15,322 bases of DNA from Candidatus Omnitrophota bacterium (GTDB taxonomy: Bacteria > Omnitrophota > Omnitrophia > Omnitrophales > Abzuiibacteriaceae), in NCBI GenBank assembly GCA_016206995.1, contig JACQQN010000161.1, positions 1 through 15,322 on the forward strand, in the 5' to 3' direction. The position numbers and the translations under genes are program-made. Under the pieces are notes generated by a model, which had not been told where the DNA came from, made no database searches, and was given only the letters and a program-made list of their open reading frames with translations. Below, piece after piece: positions 9,001-13,791 of the stretch; position 1 is the stretch's first letter; every line of letters starts with the position of its first letter.

Positions 9001-9209
9001 GAACGCCTGAGTAAAAGATCCACCACACGTTCGCGATGTTCTGCGGTAGGCAAAATAAATAATAAATCGCCCGCCAAAGGATTTTGAGTGTTATGAAGGG
9101 CTTCGTTGAGATTGTCCAAACAGGCATGGGTTTTCCCAGAACCTGCAGGGCCAATCGAAAGGGTAAGATTTGGATAATGGCTTTTACGCACAACCGCGGT
9201 ATGTTGCAA
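6063..9209 (-). CDS. addB: AddB-type subunit (PD-(D/E)XK nuclease with UvrD-like fold and Fe-S cluster)
   Basis: About 1048 residues, close to known AddB proteins. Seen: N-terminal Walker A IGPAGSGKT (K26 counted from 9209); a UvrD-like central region with degenerate helicase motifs (VSLARQKEYRIVFLPALLE, LGVTRAREQLILSYPR); and a C-terminal nuclease with TPTRLEEYAECPYRYF, LRGKIDRID and VIDYKTGK (D905, K907). Cysteines C751, C1010, C1014 and C1020 match the one-plus-three pattern of the AddB iron-sulfur staple that holds the nuclease domain, though the spacing is CX3CX5C rather than the CX2CX5C I expect. Known role: partner of AddA, cutting the strand opposite to AddA's nuclease; in Bacillus it contributes Chi recognition. 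Start: no ATG is available near the N-terminus; TTG at 9209 (26-nt overlap with queD) or GTG at 9191 (8-nt overlap), neither with a strong ribosome site. It is followed by addA with a 4-nt overlap. Confidence 0.92.
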   Translation of the reverse strand: MQHTAVVRKSHYPNLTLSIGPAGSGKTHACLDNLNEALHNTQNPLAGDLLFILPTAEHRERVVDLLLRRSAKGFFGRVITTFDEALHSFLKLGGIRFASDVTRHLVLKDLIQSRKFEYFEEASNTNGFVDLVAHWIAELKESLVTAEDFEKLIPRLEKAFPFAKTKYRELFDLYHAYDQELARLQLKDKQDALFLLEEGLKRGEWQAPHFRHIWIDGFFDFSELQFAFIRFLAAHSDAITATLTLDKTSERRPALFQMIEETKKRLTDIGFKPMFSNPVNQRAQNEALSHLEKNLFTDQPTQSTEIKDAIQIFEATGLSGELEMIAREIKRIFAEKELNYSDIALIFRNVGPYLSVLKSVFSKFKIPLEIHEREELRAHLLARTIVSFLSIFLNGWKREDVFNFLKSSFVHVNYKTVCEMELAVLREGFSSGRENWLRYFKLQELEELRRYEDSFGSVNTVSEHVRITREALRTFQMDQLSFELTDQNRRDHAVLRRVESLLDEMVRKYSGATINFQIFAQVLIRLIEVDLFSFHTRDKNKVQIYNVSLARQKEYRIVFLPALLEKQFPVQVKEDPIFSDEERREANQSKEILKERLPRQAIERFFFYLGVTRAREQLILSYPRFDLEGKEALPSFYVDEVKTLFRAPIPTQKQTVRDVLTPVISVATPKEAMAQTIHHLWQAPETKRSPSEERLAISFYNTFLKDSLFRRAISELMTPIEGKILDQKIKERFLPKDDVYTPTRLEEYAECPYRYFAHQLLHLESVDEKIDPRLIGSILHDVLERFHKWAKERGIQNVTLNAARAKCEEYLDDAFHKYPLLGDRRYRIELSKQKIGKMIDQILTQEIGRKKLPLPNLQPEYFEYAFGFEGNDSLEVETEEGIIKLRGKIDRIDVDPTRQFALVIDYKTGKKFESKALKNGTALQLPIYLLAIEKLLHLKPLGAHLYQLLSATSTGFHHDDHLKEAAIQTQKKNRFSSSEWDALFEQIIFFLKRFVGGIRNAEIPVKPRDCVRFCSYAGLCRVEKWRLDYMYREIEEEDKKWMKEKVKA

Positions 9210-9591
9210 ATGAACTTTCAGTTTCCCAAAGAGTCACTGCATGAACTGGAAACCCTTGAGAAACCGTATATTCGTAAATCAACTTGGCGATGGCTTCGGC
9301 CGTCGGATTCGTTTCAATCACAAAAAATCGTTCTTTCTTCTCCCGGAGCATGGGAACCAAAGGGTCTTTTTCACACAAAATCAAAGTATGATCGAGTGTT
9401 TCGTCAACCCAACTTTTGATCACGCGGCTGATATCCGAAAAATCAAAAACCATTTCTCTTTTGTCCAATTTTTCTGACCGAAGCTCTACCTGCACACGAC
9501 CGTTATGCCCATGAAGATATTTGCATTTTCCTTCATAATTGAGCAGCCGATGCCCATAACAAAAATGAATTTCTTTAGTGACCGAATACAT
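9184..9591 (-). CDS. queD: 6-carboxytetrahydropterin synthase / 6-pyruvoyltetrahydropterin synthase family (QueD-like)
   Basis: A 135-residue protein of normal QueD/PTPS size. Zinc ligands are H14 (YGHRL) and H27, H29 (LHGHNG). Catalytic Cys23 lies in CKYLHGH, the C-x3-HGH spacing of QueD. D67-H68 (LDHTLIL) fits the Asp/His proton-relay pair, and TNPTAE and LWET are the usual C-terminal pterin-binding motifs. Known reaction of QueD: 7,8-dihydroneopterin triphosphate to 6-carboxy-5,6,7,8-tetrahydropterin, the first committed step to queuosine and other 7-deazapurines; PTPS relatives make 6-pyruvoyltetrahydropterin. Start ATG 9591 is preceded by GAGGA (9603-9599) with 7 nt spacing. It starts 15 nt after the SDR stop and overlaps addB. 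No queC or queE is nearby, and the pteridine-reductase-like neighbour leaves open a tetrahydropterin role instead of queuosine. Confidence 0.9.
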   Translation of the reverse strand: MYSVTKEIHFCYGHRLLNYEGKCKYLHGHNGRVQVELRSEKLDKREMVFDFSDISRVIKSWVDETLDHTLILCEKDPLVPMLREKKERFFVIETNPTAEAIAKLIYEYTVSQGFPVHAVTLWETESSFATYRGCA

Positions 9592-9606
9592 CAATATTTC
9601 CTCGAA

Positions 9607-10341
9607 TCATGTAATAAGCCGGCCGCCGTCCACCGGCAAAAGAACGCCCGTGATAAAATCCGAGCCTTCGATTAAAAACTGGACTGCTTGAGCGATATCA
9701 TCTGGTGAACCAATCTTTTTGAGCGGGGTTTCGCGAATGATTGTTTCGCGCTCTTTCCGATTAAAACCTTTTGGAAGAAGAATCGCGCCCGGTAAAATGG
9801 CGTTTACTTGAACATATGGCGCAAGCGATTTCGCGAGTGCCTTTGTGAGCGTAATCACGCCCCCTTTGGAAACGCAATATGGAATGTAATTCTTGTAAGG
9901 GCGAAGTCCTGCCCAATCTGCCATATTAATGATTTTCCCTCTTTTTTGCTTGAGCATGACTTTACCAACCGCTCCGCAAAAAAGATAGGGACCTTTTAAA
10001 TTCACATTAATTGAATCGTCAAAATCTTTCCCGGTCAATTGGGAAAACGGAACGCGTAGAAAATTAGCGGCGTTGTTAATCAAAACATCAATCCGCTTAA
10101 ACTTCTGAAGAACTTGGTGAACTGTACTCTGAACATCGGCCTCCCAAGAAACGTTGGTATAAAATGCGGCTGCTCGAACACCGATTTTGCGAATGGCGGA
10201 AACCGTTTGGTTTGCTTCTCGTTCGGAAGTTTGATAGGTCATTGCTATGTGGGCGCCCTGCTTCGCCAAATCAAGCGCAATGTGTCTCCCGACACGCCTA
10301 GCACCACCTGTGATTAAAACAATTTTTCCGCTGAGTTTCAT
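9607..10341 (-). CDS. Short-chain dehydrogenase/reductase, pteridine reductase-like (PTR1/FolM type)
   Basis: A 244-residue classical SDR. Seen: NADPH-binding TGGARRVGR (T11-R19), with the basic TGxxRxG form typical of pteridine reductases; NNAAN at 89-93; N114 in NVNLKGP; active-site Y155-x3-K159 (YCVSK). The residue 13 before the tyrosine, normally serine, is D142 (NMADWAG), giving the Asp-Tyr-Lys triad known from Leishmania PTR1 (D181, Y194, K198). VNAILPGAI and a GVLLPVDGG C-terminus are standard. Inferred role: NADPH-dependent reduction of dihydro- to tetrahydropterin or folate. Placement directly before a QueD/PTPS homologue supports pterin chemistry. Start: ATG 10341 begins at the usual SDR N-terminus (MKLSGKIVLITGG) although no clear Shine-Dalgarno precedes it. 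The frame stays open to 10512, but those 57 extra residues look non-coding. The gene is probably first of the SDR-queD-addB-addA-methyltransferase unit. Confidence 0.88.
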   Translation of the reverse strand: MKLSGKIVLITGGARRVGRHIALDLAKQGAHIAMTYQTSEREANQTVSAIRKIGVRAAAFYTNVSWEADVQSTVHQVLQKFKRIDVLINNAANFLRVPFSQLTGKDFDDSINVNLKGPYLFCGAVGKVMLKQKRGKIINMADWAGLRPYKNYIPYCVSKGGVITLTKALAKSLAPYVQVNAILPGAILLPKGFNRKERETIIRETPLKKIGSPDDIAQAVQFLIEGSDFITGVLLPVDGGRLIT

Positions 10342-10573
10342 AGAGGTTTGAGTTCTTAAAGGATTCCATGATCTTATCGTCTGGTATTCGTTTAAGCAAG
10401 TTGAAATGATAAGCGGCGGAATGTTGTTCATCACATGCCAATTCGTGGGCTTTATTCCAAAAATGACTTTCTTAAACGATAAAGAAATTGCAATTGCATC
10501 ATTTGCATTCATTTAAGGTGTAATATAAACGTATCTTACTCATCTTAAATGACTTACGACAATTTAGCCTCTC

Positions 10574-10602
10574 TTGAAAAGACCCCTTTAGCCAAGTAAA
10601 CT
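10574..10602 (+). promoter_or_regulatory. Putative sigma70 promoter of the pseudopilin operon
   Basis: TTGAAA (10574-10579, 5/6 to the -35 consensus), a 17-nt spacer, then TAAACT (10597-10602, 4/6 to the -10 consensus). The predicted start near 10609 would give a leader of about 66 nt. A weaker alternative is TTGCAT (10503-10508) with TATAAA (10524-10529) at a short 15-nt spacing. Confidence 0.4.
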
Positions 10603-10616
10603 TGAAGTGACTTCAA
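10602..10616. promoter_or_regulatory. 15-bp palindrome, candidate operator at the start of transcription
   Basis: TTGAAGT-G-ACTTCAA is a perfect 7-bp dyad with one central base. Its first base is the last base of the -10 box and its centre (10609) falls on the predicted transcription start, a classic position for a repressor site. The binding protein is unknown. In RNA the dyad is too tight to form a good hairpin, which favours a DNA-level role. Confidence 0.35.
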
Positions 10617-10629
10617 AAGAAAACTAATC

Positions 10630-10655
10630 AAAGGCCCTTAAAGTGTTGGGTCTTT
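10630..10655 (+). promoter_or_regulatory. Leader hairpin upstream of the first pseudopilin gene
   Basis: AAAGGCCC (10630-10637) and GGGTCTTT (10648-10655) form an 8-bp stem with one G-U pair and a 10-nt loop, ending 19 nt before the ATG. No T run follows, so it is not a terminator. The 3' arm also pairs perfectly with AAAGACCC at 10578-10585, which matters only if transcription starts upstream of that point. Confidence 0.35.
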
Positions 10656-10674
10656 ATTAGTAAATAGGCGAAAA

Positions 10675-11142
10675 ATGATTGGTCAAAATATACAAAAACA
10701 CAGACAAGAAAATCAGAATCATGAACGGGGTTTCACTCTTTTGGAAATCCTTTGTGCGCTCGGTATTCTTGCAGTCGTGCTGACTGTATTAGGACAAACA
10801 CTTAATTTTGCAACCAGCAATCATACCTATTTGCGAAATAAAACCTTAGCTGTTAATGACGCAAAAAAAGTGATGGAACAGGTCCGCTTGATCGCAGACA
10901 CGGTTGGACTTACGTGCAATACGGGCGGTGGATGTGTTGCTGATACAAGTTACTGGACAAACGCAAACAATAACGGATGGACAGATATTCAATCCTTTTC
11001 GCTGGCAAAGCCCGGGATATCATTCCCCGATGGATCGAACGACCCTTTGCATGTAAGAGTAACGGTAAACTGGACTGAAAAAGATGCAGCTAAATCTTAT
11101 GCATTGGATAGTCTCGTAACGCAACGAGCTTATTCGGGGTGA
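10675..11142 (+). CDS. Minor pseudopilin, PilV/GspI-like, with type IV prepilin leader
   Basis: A 155-residue protein. Residues 1-19 form a long hydrophilic leader ending in ERG, followed by F20-TLLEILCALGILAVVLTVLG. This gives a prepilin peptidase cleavage site G19|F20, Glu at mature position 5, and the hydrophobic helix that packs in the pilus core. The ectodomain is short, with paired cysteines in LTCNTGGGCV that could form a disulfide loop. Family role: inner-membrane pseudopilin that joins other minor pilins to prime assembly or sit at the tip of a type IV pilus or type II secretion pseudopilus. A weak AGGCG lies 6 nt before the ATG. It is the first of four same-strand genes and its stop overlaps the region before the next start. 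The PilV/GspI assignment rests on the leader, size and position; the ectodomain itself I do not recognise. Confidence 0.85.
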   Translation: MIGQNIQKHRQENQNHERGFTLLEILCALGILAVVLTVLGQTLNFATSNHTYLRNKTLAVNDAKKVMEQVRLIADTVGLTCNTGGGCVADTSYWTNANNNGWTDIQSFSLAKPGISFPDGSNDPLHVRVTVNWTEKDAAKSYALDSLVTQRAYSG

Positions 11143-11147
11143 CAATC

Positions 11148-11705
11148 ATGAAAGCATTGCAAACGGTCAACAGAAATCTAGGTTTTACAACTTTTGAACT
11201 CCTGACGGCGATTACGCTGCTTTCTCTAATAACTCTAATGGTCTTCTCAGCAATGCAAATTACGCGGCTTACATTTGATCAAGGGGCTTCGGATGTGCGC
11301 CAGAAAGGGGACCTTAAACGCGCCATGGAAACGCTCACAAGAGATATGCGAGAGGCAATGCAAGGAACGATTCATGAAAATGATGGCTGTAACTGGACAG
11401 CGCCACAGAATACATGCATCGTTGAAGACCCGAACTCTTATTCAGTCATCTCATTCAGAGTGCCCGAAAGCCCAACCGCATACAAAACCGTTGCTTATTT
11501 ACATAATGCCCAAAATTTGGATTCTGATAGTTGGTCCCGAGTCACGATCTCATCAACAGGAGTTGAATCTGCTTATGCCACGATCGCGCGGCAAATTACT
11601 AATGTATCTTTTGTGCCAGCAAGCAACGCTGTTGACGTTACGATTACTTCGGGTGACGATTCAATCACAAGTCGGATTTATTTGAGAACAGCTTCGAGTA
11701 ATTAA
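11148..11705 (+). CDS. Minor pseudopilin, PilW/GspJ-like, with type IV prepilin leader
   Basis: 185 residues from ATG 11148. Leader of 12 residues ending in LG, then F13-TTFELLTAITLLSLITLMVFSAM: cleavage at G12|F13, Glu at mature position 5, and a hydrophobic helix. After it comes a charged helix (DVRQKGDLKRAMETLTRDMREAMQG), as in PilW/GspJ, then a beta-rich ectodomain with a cysteine pair in DGCNWTAPQNTCIVED. Start: GGGGTG ends 6 nt before ATG 11148. A GTG at 11139 overlapping the previous stop (GTGA) would add three residues and lacks its own ribosome site. Inferred role: minor pilin in the same tip or initiation complex as its neighbours. There is no pilin ATPase, prepilin peptidase or secretin in the window, so the machine it serves is encoded elsewhere. 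Confidence 0.85.
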   Translation: MKALQTVNRNLGFTTFELLTAITLLSLITLMVFSAMQITRLTFDQGASDVRQKGDLKRAMETLTRDMREAMQGTIHENDGCNWTAPQNTCIVEDPNSYSVISFRVPESPTAYKTVAYLHNAQNLDSDSWSRVTISSTGVESAYATIARQITNVSFVPASNAVDVTITSGDDSITSRIYLRTASSN

Positions 11706-11724
11706 ATGTATGGAGGTAAATGAA

Positions 11725-12831
11725 ATGAGTGTTCTGAATAACAAGAATCACGGCGAGCGAGGATTTGCACTGGTCTGGAGTTATTTAGTGGTGACCATGA
11801 TGACCATTATGACTGCCGCCTATTACAGTATGAATGCTGTCGAATTGAAACAGTTGACAACTGACGCCTCACAAATCCAAGCGCTTTATCTGGCAGACTC
11901 TGGAGTTGACCAAATGATCCAACAAATTAAATCTGGAAACTATAATGCAATTGGGGATACTAATTTAGGGAATGGCTCTTTTACCGTAACAGAATACGAT
12001 CCAGAGACAGGCCTGATTACTGCAACGGGAACGGTTGATGGAATGACGCGAACCGTCACTGCTGTTGTTGAAGTACCCAGCGGTTCATCAACGCCTCCGG
12101 GAGTCAAAGCATCTGTTACTGCGCCTCAACAATTAGCGGTCTTACTAGGCCTTCGAATTGACGGAAATGATCACGACAGCGGTGGAACTGCAAACGGTGG
12201 AAGCGGAACTTATGGCATTGCTTATGGGGCCACACCTTCATTTGATGGCCTCGTTTTACCAAAAATTGGCGGAAATGGATACGCTCCCGCGCAACCGGTG
12301 CCAAGTGGTGCCAAAAAATTAATGAGCGCTGAAGAGCAAACGGACGTGCAAACACCGGAAACGATTCTTGGCCTTGCGAGTAATTCAACAGCCCTGAATA
12401 CTTATAAAAGCTCTTCAACGCCATCATCAGCTTTGAATAACAGTATTTATTATTACACGCCATCCTCGACTGGAAATGTCCTCGTCCCAGCGGCGAGCAT
12501 TAATTTAAACGGTGGATCAGGCATTCTGATTGTGAATAATAACAGCAGCAATAGTTGGGTAAATTTCAGTGGTTCATTTACCGGCCTAATTATTTGCAAC
12601 AACGCTAGGTTCAGTACGAACACATCCATTACAGGCGCGGTCGTAAGCGCTGGAACAAACTCAGCTATGGTTGGCCCTCTCACATTCAGTCAAAGCAACT
12701 ACGCAAAAATCAACTATAGCGAAGAAGTCTTAGAAAATCTGCCTCCAATTTCCGGAGTAAATCAAGAATCTCAGACCGTCACCGTTAAAAATTGGGCTGA
12801 TAATCAAAATGGAGCTGATCGACTTGCTTGA
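11725..12831 (+). CDS. PilX/GspK-like pseudopilin with large low-complexity ectodomain, lacking Glu5
   Basis: 368 residues. Leader MSVLNNKNHGERG then F14-ALVWSYLVVTMMTIMTAAYY; mature position 5 is Trp, not Glu. Loss of Glu5 is known for GspK- and PilX-type subunits at the extreme tip of the fibre, where no neighbour lies above. QALYLADSGVDQMIQQI resembles the LAEAG-type helix seen in PilX-like proteins. After a short beta segment (about 80-115), most of the chain is Gly/Ser/Asn/Thr-rich with short strands (for example GILIVNNNSS, TGLIICNNARF, ITGAVVSAG), suggesting a beta-solenoid-like or adhesin-like surface domain. Start: ATG 11725 has GGAGGT (11712-11717) 7 nt upstream, the best ribosome site in the window; ATG 11710 would place that site inside the gene. 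The stop overlaps a TTG in frame with the next gene. The ectodomain has no function I can name. Confidence 0.8.
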   Translation: MSVLNNKNHGERGFALVWSYLVVTMMTIMTAAYYSMNAVELKQLTTDASQIQALYLADSGVDQMIQQIKSGNYNAIGDTNLGNGSFTVTEYDPETGLITATGTVDGMTRTVTAVVEVPSGSSTPPGVKASVTAPQQLAVLLGLRIDGNDHDSGGTANGGSGTYGIAYGATPSFDGLVLPKIGGNGYAPAQPVPSGAKKLMSAEEQTDVQTPETILGLASNSTALNTYKSSSTPSSALNNSIYYYTPSSTGNVLVPAASINLNGGSGILIVNNNSSNSWVNFSGSFTGLIICNNARFSTNTSITGAVVSAGTNSAMVGPLTFSQSNYAKINYSEEVLENLPPISGVNQESQTVTVKNWADNQNGADRLA

Positions 12832-12863
12832 CAATCACCCATAAAAAATTAATTATACATACC

Positions 12864-13775
12864 ATGCAAATCCAAAAAACAATCTTCTTCGCATTAATTG
12901 CTGTTTCACTTGTGGCGTCTCGCCTTGACGCAACAACTCTTTCAACAGAACCGCGGGAACGATTGATCTACACCATTAAAAACCGGCATGCAGACTTAAA
13001 AGACCGGAGAGCTGCTTTAAAACAATTAGTTGCTCAAGAAACATTGGGCGAAGACATTCAAAAAATGTTTTTGGAAATGCTTGAGGAAGAAAATAAGCCG
13101 GGACCTTTTCACCATGATTTAGTTCAAGCAATCACTCAATCTAAAACACCTTATATCATTGAGCTTCTTAAAACGCGGTTACAAAATCAATCGACGGTTG
13201 CTTTGCAAAAAAAGGAGCTTGCGCTTGACCTGTTGTGGCAAATCGCACCGAGCGAGGTTTTGAATTGGGCGCGTGATACAGCAAGCAACCGACTTGCTTC
13301 ACAACCACTACGCATCACGGCGCTCCAATACATGGTCCAAGATCCAAATCATCCTGATCACCAGAAGTTAGCTTCTGAGATATTACATGACCGTTCTCAG
13401 GCTGTATCTGTCCGACAAGCAGCACTTGCTGTAATTGAAGCTACAGGCGACTCGAAAATCTACCATGATGCTTACTTAACATTACTTCAAAATCCTAGTG
13501 AGGACATGGTTCTTAGAAATTTTGCGATCCTCAAAGCTCAGCTGACGATGCTCCCGGACTTGCAAAATCAGATGATTGCCATACTGAAAAATCCAAAAGA
13601 AACTGTCGAGTTTCGTACGATTGTGCTTCAAGCGCTTACGGCAGGTTTCACCACACCATCTACCTCATTGATTCATGAGTTAAAACAATTGAGTTACGAT
13701 AATTCGAACCATGAGTTTGGGCGGGTACTTTCTCAAACCATAGCAGCTCTTGAAGAAAAACTGAAGGCTTCTTAG
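12864..13775 (+). CDS. Exported all-helical protein with HEAT-like repeats, unknown function
   Basis: 303 residues from ATG 12864. The N-terminus (MQIQKTIFFALIAVSLVASRLDA) looks like a Sec signal peptide with likely cleavage after LDA, so the protein is probably periplasmic. The rest is almost entirely helical with helix-pair periodicity: ADLKDRRAALKQLV, YIIELLKTRL, PLRITALQYMV, SVRQAALAVIEATGD, MVLRNFAILKAQL, VEFRTIVLQALTAG. These recur about every 35-45 residues, the pattern of HEAT-type alpha-solenoids used as protein-binding scaffolds. It is the last gene of the pseudopilin operon, 32 nt after the PilX-like stop, which suggests a role in handling or anchoring those proteins (inference). 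Start: TTG 12828 in frame would put 12 residues before the signal; ATG 12864 is preferred although no Shine-Dalgarno is visible. It ends 16 nt before a convergent gene. Confidence 0.75.
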   Translation: MQIQKTIFFALIAVSLVASRLDATTLSTEPRERLIYTIKNRHADLKDRRAALKQLVAQETLGEDIQKMFLEMLEEENKPGPFHHDLVQAITQSKTPYIIELLKTRLQNQSTVALQKKELALDLLWQIAPSEVLNWARDTASNRLASQPLRITALQYMVQDPNHPDHQKLASEILHDRSQAVSVRQAALAVIEATGDSKIYHDAYLTLLQNPSEDMVLRNFAILKAQLTMLPDLQNQMIAILKNPKETVEFRTIVLQALTAGFTTPSTSLIHELKQLSYDNSNHEFGRVLSQTIAALEEKLKAS

Positions 13776-13791
13776 TATTGCGTTGATTGTC

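Larger units (their letters stand above)
10342..10674. other. Divergent intergenic region between the pterin/addAB unit and the pseudopilin operon
   Basis: No gene is supported here. Leftward, a weak promoter candidate is TTGCTT (10399-10394) with 17 nt to TAAGAT (10376-10371), about 30 nt before the SDR ATG. Rightward elements (promoter 10574-10602, palindrome 10602-10616, hairpin 10630-10655) are listed separately. An 8-bp inverted repeat CATTTAAG/CTTAAATG lies at 10510-10517 and 10544-10551 in AT-rich DNA, with no assigned role. I see no tRNA fold and no recognised riboswitch consensus. Confidence 0.5.

Noticed and set aside
10342..10512. 57-residue N-terminal extension of the SDR reading frame
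   Set aside because: The SDR fold starts at MKLSGKIVLITGG (10341). The extension has no domain-like pattern and covers a possible promoter for the gene.
10560..10674. Cyclic-di-GMP (GEMM) or other known riboswitch in the pilin leader
   Set aside because: The consensus GEMM core segments are absent; only a simple hairpin and a DNA palindrome are visible.
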